Assembly (NCBI GenBank): GCA_041625575.1
Contig: JBFJTG010000014.1
Coordinates: 1 to 45,973, forward strand
Length of the DNA: 45,973 bases
Source of the DNA: Litorivivens sp041625575
GTDB taxonomy: Bacteria; Pseudomonadota; Gammaproteobacteria; Pseudomonadales; Spongiibacteraceae
Reading direction: 5' to 3'
Made by a program: the position numbers and the translations under genes. The notes under the pieces were generated by a model, which was not told where the DNA came from, did no database searches, and was given only the letters and a program-made list of their open reading frames with translations. Positions within the stretch are counted from its first letter, which is position 1. Each line of letters opens with the position of its first letter. Below are positions 34,063 through 43,069 of the stretch, piece after piece.

Positions 34063-34635
34063 ATGACAGACAGCGTCGGCGATAACGTTGATGCCCAGCA
34101 CTGGGTCATCTGCATGGAGCAGATTGCCGGTCGGCGCGACAAGCAGAGTTTTATGGAACTGTTTGATTATTTTTCGCCGCGCGTAAATTCCTATCTTCAG
34201 GGGATGGGAGCGGATGTCGGATTGGCCGAAGATTTAAGTCAGGAAGCCTTGTTGACCCTGTGGAACAAGTCGCACCTTTACCAGTCGCGCAAAGCAGCCG
34301 TCAGTACCTGGCTTTTTCGAATCGCGCGAAATCTCTGGATAGACCGATTGCGTAAGCACAGGGGGGCGGTCTATGCGCTGGACGACGAGTATCTGGAAGC
34401 AGGGCTTGGCGTAGAATATCCGGAAGATGATTTTGGTGCGCTTGATGCTGATAAAATTCAGAAAGCGCTTGATGCCCTGCCGCGCAATCAGGCGCAGGTG
34501 GTCTACAAGACCTATTTCGAAGGTAAGAGTCATAGTGAGATTGCAGGTGATACAGGTATGCCCTTGGGCAGTGTAAAGTCGAGTTTACGCTTGGCCTTGC
34601 AAGCTCTGCGAGCGATGTACGGAGAAAGTGCATGA
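34063..34635 (+). CDS. ECF sigma factor (ChrR-regulated, RpoE/ECF11 type)
   Basis: 190 aa with sigma region 2 (FMELFDYFSPRVNSYLQGMGADVGLAEDLSQEALLTLWN) and region 4 (ALDALPRNQAQVVYKTYFEGKSHSEIAGDTGMPLGSVKSSLRLALQALR, about 130-185). AAGGAG lies five bases before the ATG. It overlaps the anti-sigma gene by four bases, the usual layout of RpoE-ChrR pairs, which respond to singlet oxygen and related oxidants in Rhodobacter. The target regulon is not visible in this window. Confidence 0.95.
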   Translation: MTDSVGDNVDAQHWVICMEQIAGRRDKQSFMELFDYFSPRVNSYLQGMGADVGLAEDLSQEALLTLWNKSHLYQSRKAAVSTWLFRIARNLWIDRLRKHRGAVYALDDEYLEAGLGVEYPEDDFGALDADKIQKALDALPRNQAQVVYKTYFEGKSHSEIAGDTGMPLGSVKSSLRLALQALRAMYGESA

Positions 34636-35300
34636 ACAGTCAGCACCATTTACAGCCGGAAACCTTGGTGGCCTACGCTGCGGGCACCTTGCCAGCGGCT
34701 ATGGCGTTGGTGGTGGGTTGCCATACGGAGCGCTGCCACCAATGTAGGCGTGAGATTGACAGCGCCGAGGCGCTGGGTGGACAGCTGCTAGAGTCCCTCC
34801 CGGCGAAACCGCTGCCTGAGTCGGCGCGTGATAAGGTGAGGGCGATTCTTGATCTCGAGCTTCCTGAAATGCGCAAGGCGCAATCAGGAGTGCCGGCGAC
34901 AGGGGGCGGCAATGCCGGTAGTTTCGTACCAAAGCGTCTGAAATCTTTATTGGGTGTCGATACTTACGATCAACTGAAATGGCGTAAACTGGCTCCCGGT
35001 ATCGAGAAGTTCAATCTGCCCATTCGTGAAGGAAAGTCATTTCTGCTGCGTATCGGTGCCGGTTTGGCCATGCCGGTGCACAGCCACAAAGGCTCCGAGC
35101 TAACGCTTATAGTACAGGGCGGATATCGCGATAATCTCGGTAGTTTCCACGTGGGCGATGTTGCAGATCTTGATGGTAGTGTTGAGCATCAGCCCGTCGC
35201 TTTTGAGGATGAGCCCTGCATCTGTCTTGCCGGGATGGACGCGGGCTTGCGCTTCAAAGCCTGGATTCCGACATTGCTGAAACCGCTTACCGGATTGTAG
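34632..35300 (+). CDS. chrR: ChrR-family anti-sigma factor with cupin domain
   Basis: 222 aa. The N-terminal zinc anti-sigma domain has His6, His31, Cys35 and Cys38, exactly the residue numbers that bind zinc in Rhodobacter sphaeroides ChrR. The C-terminal cupin domain has His150, His152, Glu156 and His186 in the H-x-H-x3-E...H pattern, the second metal site needed for the singlet-oxygen response. It should hold the sigma factor inactive until oxidative or singlet-oxygen damage. It is coupled to the sigma gene by a four-base overlap. The role is inferred from the family and the complete ligand set. Confidence 0.93.
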   Translation: MNSQHHLQPETLVAYAAGTLPAAMALVVGCHTERCHQCRREIDSAEALGGQLLESLPAKPLPESARDKVRAILDLELPEMRKAQSGVPATGGGNAGSFVPKRLKSLLGVDTYDQLKWRKLAPGIEKFNLPIREGKSFLLRIGAGLAMPVHSHKGSELTLIVQGGYRDNLGSFHVGDVADLDGSVEHQPVAFEDEPCICLAGMDAGLRFKAWIPTLLKPLTGL

Positions 35301-35316
35301 CGATAAGAGCGCTAGC

Positions 35317-36108
35317 TCAATCGGGTAGGGCTTTAGCCAGTTCTTTGGCCAGCAGCCAATACACCCTCGGATTCATCGCAAAGCCCAAATGACTTGAGTC
35401 GACCGCCAGATGCTTAACCATTGGATGGTTGATCATGGCGATTTCCTGACTGACGATGCCATCGGTGGGGCTGAAAATAACCGTCATGGGAACCTGGAGT
35501 TCGACATTGTTCGCGGCGATCCAGCCCGAAACATCCTGAACTTCTTCGGGAACGTCACTATTGTAGAGTTTGCGCATAATGTCCCAGGCGGCGGTGCCAC
35601 GAGGGTCGCCGTGGGGCGTACCCAGAGTGATGACTTGTCGCACCCACTCGGGATGGCGCTGCCCTAGTTCGTGGGCGTAAATTCCGCCAAGGCTCCAGCC
35701 TACGAGGCTCACCTTGCTCCCGGTTTCGATAAATATGGCTTCCAGATTTTTGGCCGCGCGCTCCACCATCTTCTCGCGGAACTGCATGGCGTCTTCAAGA
35801 GACGACATACGGTATTTGGGGAAATTTCGCCCCAGTCCCCACGGACGGGCATCATAGCCCCAGCGATTCATCCAGCGGCGCAGTGGCGCCATACAGCCGT
35901 CAGCGCCGCCAAATCCGGGCAAGGTCATGATCGGGTGACCGTCCCCTTTAGGCGCGCGCTTTAATACGGGGCCGGCAATAAGTAACTGCTGACATTCGAA
36001 CAGGGCGCGCACGCCCTCCGAGAGGGAGTGCCATAGTTCCGGGGGGGCGGGATGATCGTCGATAGACGCAGAGCTAATGGTTGCAGCCACCTTTTGGCCC
36101 TCGGGCAA
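35317..36108 (-). CDS. Lipase-like alpha/beta hydrolase
   Basis: 263 aa. The GxSxG elbow is GWSLGG (about residues 165-170) in VSLVGWSLGGIYAHELGQRHPEWVRQVITLGTPHG, typical of triacylglycerol lipase/PHA-type cytoplasmic hydrolases. An upstream segment is HPIMTLPGFGGADGCM. A likely Asp is in FSPTDGIVS and the His near the end (DSSHLGFAM). No signal peptide is seen. The start is uncertain: a TTG at 36108 with a poor ribosome-binding site, or a GTG at 36090 preceded by GAGG. It converges on chrR (16-base gap) and follows the AAA ATPase gene on the same strand. Confidence 0.82.
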   Translation of the reverse strand: MPEGQKVAATISSASIDDHPAPPELWHSLSEGVRALFECQQLLIAGPVLKRAPKGDGHPIMTLPGFGGADGCMAPLRRWMNRWGYDARPWGLGRNFPKYRMSSLEDAMQFREKMVERAAKNLEAIFIETGSKVSLVGWSLGGIYAHELGQRHPEWVRQVITLGTPHGDPRGTAAWDIMRKLYNSDVPEEVQDVSGWIAANNVELQVPMTVIFSPTDGIVSQEIAMINHPMVKHLAVDSSHLGFAMNPRVYWLLAKELAKALPD

Positions 36109-36196
36109 TTGTCGTTAGCCCAGTGTGTGGCCGCGACTATCGGAGGGTCAAGTGAAAATCGGGTCAGGGCTTGTGCCTATATTGTTAGTCGCCGGA

Positions 36197-37672
36197 CTAT
36201 GCAGCGACCGTGCGCTCGGCAGCCCAGAGTCGCAAGGCCTGAATTTTTTCCGACATCACAACGGACAGTGGGCGAGTCTTTACCAGCTCATCCAATAGCA
36301 CTTCGCTACTTAGACTTTGCCCTCTTGCCGCGGAGCTGTATAAGCCGGAGACCACAGCCTGCTCAATTTCAGCGCCGGAGAAACCTTCGCTTGCGCTTGC
36401 CAACTTGCATAGGTCAAATTGCTTCGGGTCGTGCTCGCGCTTGCGAAGATGAATGGCAAATATATCCTCACGAACCGCCGTGTCAGGTAAGTCCACAAAA
36501 AAGATTTCGTCGAGCCGCCCCTTGCGCACTAACTCCGGTGGTAAGCCGCTAATATCATTGGAGGTACAGACGACAAATACAGGTTTGGTGCGCTCCGACA
36601 GCCAGGTCAGCAAGGTACCCTGGATGCGCCGGGACGTTCCGTCATCGCTTTGGCCGTTTGATAAGCCCTTTTCAATCTCATCAATCCAGAGCACGCAGGG
36701 CGACATTAATTCTGCAAGCTGCAAGGCTTCGCGGAGATTTTTTTCGGTTTCGCCAATATATTTATTGTACAGGGCTGCGAAATCCAGGCGCAGTAGGGGT
36801 AGCCCCCAAACGCCGGCGATAGACTTCGCTGCGAGACTTTTGCCGCCACCTTGTACGCCGAGCAGCATGAGTCCTTTCGGGCGATCTGCGGCAGAAGTAT
36901 TGCCCAGAAATGAAGACTTACGATGTTCCAGCCACGCCTTGAGTCCGTGTAAGCCTCCCACGCTGGAAAATTTTTCGGTGTTGTATTCGAAGCTGAGAAT
37001 ACCTTCCATATCCATAAGCTGGAACTTGCCGCGATTGATTTCAGGCAGGTCGCTTTCGTCGATGGCGCCGTCATCGCGAATAGCTGCCCGGATGAGCCGG
37101 CGGCTGTCGTCAAAGCTGACACCTTTCAGGTTACCTAACAGTTGTTGCAAGGTTTGTTGGTCGGTTTTTACGCGGCTGCCTTTATTGTCCTGCGCCCAGG
37201 CGCGAGCTTCTTCGCGAATCATGGATTCAAGTTGTTGCTCGCTCGGCAGTGATAATTTGAAGTAGGCGCTGAGCCGCGTCAGTTCCGGCGGAAGTTTGAG
37301 TGAATGACTAACAAGCACCAGCGACCGCCCGCTGCTCTCGGCTTCCTGTGCGATGTCTTTGAGCAGGCGCACAATGGTGGGATTGCCCAGGTAGGGGTGA
37401 AAATCGCACAGCGCTATTATAGCGGCTTGGCGCTCTCGCTTGATTTGTCTAAGTGCTTCTTCAGGGTCGCTCAAATCCTGCGTACCCTTGATCTGTTGAC
37501 CAAAGCCGAGGTGGTTAATGCCTTCGGTAACCGACCAGCAATGCAGTGAGCAGCCGCGTTTTATGGCGACACGGGTGAGCAACTGCAGGGCGCGTTTTTC
37601 CTCGAAGGTTTCGAGTACTACTAGCGGGATTCTGGATTCAAATATAAGGTTGAGATCATGAGCATCATTCAT
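36197..37672 (-). CDS. AAA+ ATPase, Ycf46-like
   Basis: 491 aa from the ATG at 37672. The N-terminal half has no known motif. The C-terminal AAA domain has Walker A GVQGGGKS (272-279), Walker B CVLWIDEIEKG with Asp331-Glu332, and a second-region PPELVRKGRLDEIFFVDLPD with the arginine finger. The N-terminal part with FESRIPLVVLETFEEKRALQLL and the overall length resemble the cyanobacterial and plastid Ycf46 proteins, whose function is unclear but touches stress and carbon uptake. The ribosome-binding site is weak. No partner gene is recognisable; the lipase-like gene follows after 88 bases. Confidence 0.85.
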   Translation of the reverse strand: MNDAHDLNLIFESRIPLVVLETFEEKRALQLLTRVAIKRGCSLHCWSVTEGINHLGFGQQIKGTQDLSDPEEALRQIKRERQAAIIALCDFHPYLGNPTIVRLLKDIAQEAESSGRSLVLVSHSLKLPPELTRLSAYFKLSLPSEQQLESMIREEARAWAQDNKGSRVKTDQQTLQQLLGNLKGVSFDDSRRLIRAAIRDDGAIDESDLPEINRGKFQLMDMEGILSFEYNTEKFSSVGGLHGLKAWLEHRKSSFLGNTSAADRPKGLMLLGVQGGGKSLAAKSIAGVWGLPLLRLDFAALYNKYIGETEKNLREALQLAELMSPCVLWIDEIEKGLSNGQSDDGTSRRIQGTLLTWLSERTKPVFVVCTSNDISGLPPELVRKGRLDEIFFVDLPDTAVREDIFAIHLRKREHDPKQFDLCKLASASEGFSGAEIEQAVVSGLYSSAARGQSLSSEVLLDELVKTRPLSVVMSEKIQALRLWAAERTVAA

Positions 37673-37726
37673 GGGGGCTAAACATAAGCGGCTCAGGGAA
37701 GTCTGACAAGCAGATTTTTCCCCTAA

Positions 37727-37759
37727 CAAAAAACGCCGAGGCTATCGCGCGTCGGCGTT
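37727..37759 (-). terminator. Rho-independent terminator after the DoxX gene
   Basis: On the minus strand AACGCCGA - N12 - TCGGCGTT is followed by TTTTGTTA, 20 bases after the doxX stop. It separates the DoxX gene from the AAA ATPase gene. Confidence 0.8.
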
Positions 37760-37779
37760 CAGAGCCCGGATGGGAGAAG

Positions 37780-38199
37780 TCAGGCAGTTTGAGCTTGCAG
37801 CGGTTCGTAGCGATCCTGAATGGATAAAGCGCCGTTACCCTGTAGTGCTACCACTGTAAGTGTCACAACAAGAAATAGAGGGTATTCCCAACCGCCGCCT
37901 TCGGCATTGAACACCCAGCCGGCACCTGAATGCGCCCAGGTGGCACCAAGTGCGAAGGGCAGAAGTGAGAGTGCTGCCAGGCGGCTTTGGTAGCCTAGAA
38001 CCAATGCCAGGCCGGCAACTGCTTCGACCAGAAAGGTGGCGTAGGCAATAGCGGCGTGCAGCCCAATGGATTCAAAGTAGGCTACGGTGCCCGGCAGGGT
38101 GAACACGAAGAGCTTGAGATACACGCTGTGCGCTAGATAGATAATGCCGAGGCTGATTCGCAGCAGGGCAGTTCCGAGTTCCTGTGTTGGGTGGTTCAT
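37780..38199 (-). CDS. DoxX family membrane protein
   Basis: 139 aa with four hydrophobic segments (ALLRISLGIIYLAHSVYL, AIAYATFLVEAVAGLALVLG, RLAALSLLPFALGATWA, PLFLVVTLTVVALQG), the DoxX/DoxD layout of an inner-membrane protein. AGGAG is eight bases before the ATG. It is divergent from a LysR gene, a common arrangement in which the LysR controls the DoxX gene in response to oxidants or thiol compounds. The biochemical role of DoxX proteins is little known. Confidence 0.9.
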   Translation of the reverse strand: MNHPTQELGTALLRISLGIIYLAHSVYLKLFVFTLPGTVAYFESIGLHAAIAYATFLVEAVAGLALVLGYQSRLAALSLLPFALGATWAHSGAGWVFNAEGGGWEYPLFLVVTLTVVALQGNGALSIQDRYEPLQAQTA

Positions 38200-38291
38200 G
38201 ATAGATCTCCTTTAGTTGAGTGCCATGCCATGCCTTGCCGTGTGGGGTATGGACGGTTGTATCCGGCAGGCGCCTACGTCAGCCTTTGCAG

Positions 38292-38307
38292 TTTTGCACT
38301 TGCAAAA
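38292..38307. promoter_or_regulatory. Inverted repeat TTTTGCA-CT-TGCAAAA (candidate LysR site)
   Basis: Perfect 7-bp arms with a 2-base centre, 93 bases upstream of the doxX start. A further TTTGCA lies at 38285-38290, just left of it. Confidence 0.5.
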
Positions 38308-38340
38308 AAGATTTAAAATTTCCTCTTAGTGCACGACACC

Positions 38341-38356
38341 TTTGCAAAAATGCAAA
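38341..38356. promoter_or_regulatory. Inverted repeat TTTGCA-AAAA-TGCAAA (candidate LysR site)
   Basis: Perfect 6-bp arms with the same core as the repeat at 38292-38307. The two centres are 49 bases apart, nearly five helical turns, so the sites would lie on about the same face. Confidence 0.5.
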
Positions 38357-38533
38357 GATCCTTGTACTTTTTCTGTGGTCCACTGCAATTCGGCACGGCA
38401 TGTATTGGAGGCGAGAGGGAGCATGGAACGCTTGCTTGATGAACATTGATCATGATGCGCATCCTGGGGCGGCTTATCGCCGATGCGCTTCGCGTCTATT
38501 CTTCGCTTGGCTGCGAGGCCGGAGGGGGCGTCT

Positions 38534-39436
38534 GTGAAAGATTGGGATGATATGCGTTTCTTCCATGCGGTTGCCGAGGGCGGCTCGCTCAGCGCAGCCA
38601 GTCGTGCACTCAATGTCAATCATTCCACGGTTTTCCGGCGTATCAACCAGCTCGAAGAGCGGATACAGGTGCGACTGTTTGATCGACAGGACAATCGCTA
38701 CAAACTGACGGATAACGGTGAGCAACTGTTTGCTCGTATAAAACAGGTTGCGAATGTCATGGATGACGTAGAGCGGCATGTGGTCGGTAAAGACAGTTTG
38801 TTAGAAGGCTCCATTCGCCTGACTTGCCCGGATACTTTTCTCGACTGGATAGTACCTGATTTGATCGCGGAATTTTGTCGGCAGTATCCTCAGGTCACCA
38901 TTGAGCTGCGCGCGGAGCAAGAGCACCTCGACCTCGCGCGCCGTGAGGCCGACATCGCACTACGAGCAACTAATAAACCGCCGGAGTACCTGGTTGGTCG
39001 TCGATTGGGTCAGTTCGGCTGGCGCTTTTACGGCCAGCCTTCGTTGCTTTCTGCTAATCTCGCCGGCCTCTCTCAGTTGCCCGACAATGCTTTCCCCTCG
39101 GTGCCCCTGATTGCGCCCGAAGGGCTCTTGTTGCAAATACCGGCTTGTCAGTGGCTCGACAAACAATTGCCGCGCTTTCGGGTAAGCGCGCGGGCCGGCT
39201 CCTTGCGGGCCGCTTCTGCAATGGCACAGGCGGGTCTGGGTGTTGCCCTGCTTCCCGTCGAAGCAGGCCTAAGCTTGACGGAAATTGCGCAGCCCGCAAA
39301 AAATTTCGACACGGGAATCTGGCTCTTGAGTCACCCGGACATGCGCGGCAATACGCGCTTGAATTGCTTCTCCCGATTTATCACAGAAGCCTTTACCGAT
39401 TGGTTTAAGGCGCATGGAGATTCAGTTCAGGTTTGA
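38534..39436 (+). CDS. LysR-family transcriptional regulator
   Basis: 300 aa. The N-terminal winged helix (WDDMRFFHAVAEGGSLSAASRALNVNHSTVFRRINQLEERIQVRLFDR) is typical LysR, followed by the periplasmic-binding-protein-like effector domain. The start is the GTG at 38534, which has GGAGGGG six bases before it; the upstream ATG at 38483 would add 17 unlikely residues. It is divergent from the DoxX gene with candidate sites between them. The effector is not known. Confidence 0.92.
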   Translation: MKDWDDMRFFHAVAEGGSLSAASRALNVNHSTVFRRINQLEERIQVRLFDRQDNRYKLTDNGEQLFARIKQVANVMDDVERHVVGKDSLLEGSIRLTCPDTFLDWIVPDLIAEFCRQYPQVTIELRAEQEHLDLARREADIALRATNKPPEYLVGRRLGQFGWRFYGQPSLLSANLAGLSQLPDNAFPSVPLIAPEGLLLQIPACQWLDKQLPRFRVSARAGSLRAASAMAQAGLGVALLPVEAGLSLTEIAQPAKNFDTGIWLLSHPDMRGNTRLNCFSRFITEAFTDWFKAHGDSVQV

Positions 39437-39576
39437 AATTAATCCGGGTACGCGGGCTCAGTTTGCCTGGTTAGTCTGTTTAGTAGCTTTGGGAAGACAA
39501 AGCCGCCAGAATTTGACTCGGGGCCTAATTTCAGGTGTCTTACGCAGCGGCTTTACAATAATCGGACAGAATAATA

Positions 39577-41886
39577 ATGAAAAAGAGCTTCTCGGCTTTC
39601 CTGCTCAAATGGCGCTTTATCACTTCGCTACTGGTATTGGCGCTGTGCGGCTGGCTGGTAAGCGGTACAGATGAACCTTCCTTTGATACGGACTACCGTG
39701 TTTTCTTTGATGACGACAATCCGCAACTGCTCGCGCATGAAAGTATAGAGCGCGAATTTACCAAGTCGCAAACCCTACTGTTTTTGGTCGAATCATTAGA
39801 CGGAGATCTGTTTTCCGCCGATCGTTTGGCTGCTCTGCAGGAACTGACGCAAGAAACCTGGCGCTTGCCCTACGTACTGCGTGTCAATTCATTGAGCAAC
39901 TATCAGCATACCTACGCCGAGGGCGATGAGCTGTGGGTCGAAGATCTCATTGACCAGCCGCTGGACTATAGCGAAGCCGATACTGCGCGTATTCGCGACA
40001 TCGTGATGGCCGAGTCTGAACTGCGCGGCATACTTATTTCCGACGATGCACGCGTAACCATGGTCGCGGCCTATGTCGACCTGGATAAAGCGGACGAATC
40101 CGTAAGCGCTAAAACAGAATTGATGATAAAAGCGCGCGCTCTGGCGGAAAAGTTCGAGGGCCTTCATCCCGACCTGAAATTGCGTATCAACGGTCAGGTA
40201 GCGCTCGATCATGCCTTGGAGGAAACGGCCACTGACGATGCGGCAAAGGTTGAATTTCGCATGCTATTAGCCTTACTTGTGCTGATGGCGGTGTTGTTGC
40301 GCTCGGTGGCGGCCACCTTGGGCAGTGTGCTGGTGATGTTGGCAACCGTAGCGGCAGCAGCGGGCTTGACCACACTTTTATTCGACAGTTTCAACGCCAT
40401 TAATGTGTCCAGCCTTTACGTTGTGGTGATGCTGTCGATATTGGATTGTGTGCACGTGCTGTCTGCTTATTTTAGCCGCCTGACCGAAGGCGATAGTAAG
40501 TTCGTCGCTATGCGCGCCAGTATTGATAAAAACCTGGAAGCGCTATTTTTAACGACGCTCACAACCTCAATTGGTTTTGGCGCTATGAATTTTAGCGCCT
40601 CGCCCCCTTTTCGGGAGTTCGGTACTGTTACGGCGATTTCCGTGTGGATCGCACTGCTGCTGACCTTAACCCTATTGCCGGCGGTCGTGCTTCTGTTTCC
40701 CGCCAAGGCCCAGCGCCGTGCGCCAGTCACTTCGATTGTAGAGTGGTTGAAGGCACTATTTCCTCGTATCGGCCGTTGGTACATGCCCGCAGGTTTTTTA
40801 CTGGTTGCAGCTTTGTTGCCGCTGGCGTTCAGCAACGTCGCCGATGACGATTTGATGGAAGCTTTTTACGAGGATGCGCCCATTCGACAGTCGGCGGCCT
40901 TTGCGGAAAAACATTTGGCCGGCCACGCCTTTATTGAATATTCCCTGCGCGGTGACGGCCCTAACAGCGTCACCGAGCCGGTGTACCTGCAGCAGGCTGA
41001 GGACTTTGTCGGCTGGTTGGAAGCTCAACCGGAAGTACTCCACGTGGCCAGTTTTTCGCGCGTTGTGAAGCGCCTAAGCAAATCCATGCACGGCGATCAG
41101 GAGGAGTGGTATCGTATTCCGGATGATCCGCGTGCCACCGCTGAATATGTTTTGGTTTATGAGTCCAGTGTGCCGCCCGGTTTGGATCTGCAGGATAGCG
41201 TTAATCTTGACAAAAGTGCCTTGCGCGTCACCGCCTACCTGAAGTCGATCAGCAGTGTGGAAGGCATCGCGTTCAATGCCCGGGCCATGCGCTTTCTTGA
41301 AGAACAAACTGCGATTGTCAGCGTTGAAGCCGCGAGCCCTTTCCTGATGTTTGCCTTTATTGGTCAGGAGAATGTTCGCAGCATGCTGATCGGCTGCGTC
41401 ATCGTGTCGCTATTCGTGTGCCTCACTATGATCATCACTTTTCGTTCGGTGATTTTGGGCACGCTGTGTATGATTCCCAACCTGATGCCAGCGGTGCTGG
41501 CTTTCGGTTTGTGCGGCCTCTTTGTTGGTGAAATCAATATGGGCGGCGCTTTGGTGTTCACTATCGCCCTAGGGATAGTGGTGGATGACACCATCCATTT
41601 TGTGGTGAGTTATCGGCGGCTGCGCAGAGAAACGTCGCTAAGCCCGGAGCAGGCGGTTGCGCAAACCTATAGCTTGGTTGGTCGTGCAATTATTATCACC
41701 AGCATTATGCTCTGCGTCGGTTTTCTGATTCCTATTATTTTCGCCAACTTAAAAATGAACGAGCTGTTTTACGGTTTGGCCTTTATCTGCGTTGGCGGTG
41801 CCTTACTGGCGGATTTGTTTTTCCTGCCGGCCATGTTGCTCTGGATAGACAAACGTTTTCCCGGCGTGGTGGCTCCGCGTGCATAA
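39577..41886 (+). CDS. MMPL/RND-family transporter
   Basis: 769 aa in the two-repeat MMPL layout: a membrane helix at about 13-30, a periplasmic domain (31-225), five to six helices (about 226-365), then a second set with a periplasmic loop and helices to the end. The conserved charged residues in the membrane are Asp290 (in LDCVHVLSAYF) and Asp670-Asp671 (in GIVVDDTIHF), the usual proton-relay positions. MMPL proteins move lipids, hopanoids or polyketides across the inner membrane. It begins an operon with a barrel-like protein and a LolA-like protein, which suggests envelope lipid transport. Confidence 0.92.
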   Translation: MKKSFSAFLLKWRFITSLLVLALCGWLVSGTDEPSFDTDYRVFFDDDNPQLLAHESIEREFTKSQTLLFLVESLDGDLFSADRLAALQELTQETWRLPYVLRVNSLSNYQHTYAEGDELWVEDLIDQPLDYSEADTARIRDIVMAESELRGILISDDARVTMVAAYVDLDKADESVSAKTELMIKARALAEKFEGLHPDLKLRINGQVALDHALEETATDDAAKVEFRMLLALLVLMAVLLRSVAATLGSVLVMLATVAAAAGLTTLLFDSFNAINVSSLYVVVMLSILDCVHVLSAYFSRLTEGDSKFVAMRASIDKNLEALFLTTLTTSIGFGAMNFSASPPFREFGTVTAISVWIALLLTLTLLPAVVLLFPAKAQRRAPVTSIVEWLKALFPRIGRWYMPAGFLLVAALLPLAFSNVADDDLMEAFYEDAPIRQSAAFAEKHLAGHAFIEYSLRGDGPNSVTEPVYLQQAEDFVGWLEAQPEVLHVASFSRVVKRLSKSMHGDQEEWYRIPDDPRATAEYVLVYESSVPPGLDLQDSVNLDKSALRVTAYLKSISSVEGIAFNARAMRFLEEQTAIVSVEAASPFLMFAFIGQENVRSMLIGCVIVSLFVCLTMIITFRSVILGTLCMIPNLMPAVLAFGLCGLFVGEINMGGALVFTIALGIVVDDTIHFVVSYRRLRRETSLSPEQAVAQTYSLVGRAIIITSIMLCVGFLIPIIFANLKMNELFYGLAFICVGGALLADLFFLPAMLLWIDKRFPGVVAPRA

Positions 41887-43048
41887 ACTCCCGTTCATAT
41901 TCGTGCTGCTTACTTGCGGATGCGCAAGCGCCTATGCCAGTGAATGGCGGCAGGAATTAACCTTTGAGTATCGCCAATTTTCCGAAGAAGGTGCTCAGGG
42001 GCAAGCCCGCAACGACAGTTCGCTGCTCTGGGAAAGTCATTATCGTCACGACTGGAACGAGGGCCGAGATGTGTTGGTCATTGCGCCGCGTGCGCGACTT
42101 GCCAATAGGGACAGCGAGCGCAATTTGTTCGACTTCCAGTCCCTGAGTTGGACGCATATCGGCGAGGGTTGGGAGCTGCGCAGTGGCGTGCGGACCGAAA
42201 CCTGGCAGGTGGTCGAGTCAGCGCACTTGGTCGATATTCTCAATCAGATTGACGCCACGGGCGACGTCGACGGTGAAGACAAGCTCGGTCAGCCCATGCT
42301 GAACCTGGTGTGGTACCGGGACTGGGGGAGCCTTGAGCTTTATGCGCTGCCGGGTTTTCGTGAGCGTTTACTCCCCGGCGAAGACGGGCGTCTTCTCTTG
42401 CCAATTCCCTACGATACCAAATCGGCTGACTATGAGTCTGGCGCAGAAAATCTGCGAACCGATGCGGCCTTTCGCATGAGCGCCTTACTGGGAGAATGGG
42501 AACTCGCGCTCACGCACTTCAGCGGCACAAGTCGCGACCCTTTGTTCAATTTTGTGAACGGCGAATTGCGGCCCTTCTACCCGGTGATCGATCAAAGCGG
42601 GCTGGAGTTGCAATATGCGGCCGGCGACTGGTTGTGGAAATTTGAAGCAGCCGGGCGCTCGGGTTTTGGCAAGCGTTACACTGCGGCCGCGGGTGGTTTT
42701 GAATATACCTATTCGGGCATTACCTATAGCGGCCATGATCTTGGCTTTTTGCTTGAGTATCTATTTGATGATCGTGGGCAAGACGCAGCGCTTAACAACG
42801 ATGTGTTTCTTGCCCTGCGCTGGAGTTTGAATGATCTTGAGGGCACCGAACTGCTCGCGGGCGTGATAGCAGACGCGGATAGTGGGGAGTATTTGGCGGT
42901 GGCCGAATTTTCACGGCGTTTTGCCAGCGTCTGGCGAGTCAGTGCTGATGTGCGCTGGTTTGGCGGGCCCTCGCAGCGGGCCGATCAGCAGTTGGGCTTC
43001 TTATATGAAGAAGACTATGTGAGTATCGAGTTAACGCGCTTTTTCTAA
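41879..43048 (+). CDS. Outer-membrane barrel-like protein of the MMPL operon, unknown family
   Basis: 389 aa, starting at a GTG that overlaps the transporter gene by eight bases, so translation is coupled. The signal peptide MHKLPFIFVLLTCGCASAYA is cleaved near Ala20. The mature chain consists of alternating strands typical of a larger porin-like barrel (WRQELTFEYRQFSEEG, LLWESHYRHDW, LELQYAAGDWLWKFEAAGRSG, FLALRWSLNDLEGTELLAGVIAD) and ends VSIELTRFF with terminal Phe. It is likely the outer-membrane end of the transport route, but I do not recognise the family and cannot state a substrate. Confidence 0.72.
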   Translation: MHKLPFIFVLLTCGCASAYASEWRQELTFEYRQFSEEGAQGQARNDSSLLWESHYRHDWNEGRDVLVIAPRARLANRDSERNLFDFQSLSWTHIGEGWELRSGVRTETWQVVESAHLVDILNQIDATGDVDGEDKLGQPMLNLVWYRDWGSLELYALPGFRERLLPGEDGRLLLPIPYDTKSADYESGAENLRTDAAFRMSALLGEWELALTHFSGTSRDPLFNFVNGELRPFYPVIDQSGLELQYAAGDWLWKFEAAGRSGFGKRYTAAAGGFEYTYSGITYSGHDLGFLLEYLFDDRGQDAALNNDVFLALRWSLNDLEGTELLAGVIADADSGEYLAVAEFSRRFASVWRVSADVRWFGGPSQRADQQLGFLYEEDYVSIELTRFF

Positions 43049-43069
43049 AATTGGTGATGTGAGGTAGTG

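Larger units (their letters stand above)
38200..38533. other. Divergent intergenic region between DoxX and LysR genes
   Basis: 334 bases without a convincing gene. It holds two TTTGCA/TGCAAA inverted repeats (separate entries) that are the likely operators. Confidence 0.6.

Noticed and set aside
36453..37265. A 270-codon open frame on the plus strand
   Set aside because: It lies wholly inside the AAA ATPase gene on the other strand, and its translation is Ser/Arg/Pro-rich with no motif. It is a shadow frame.
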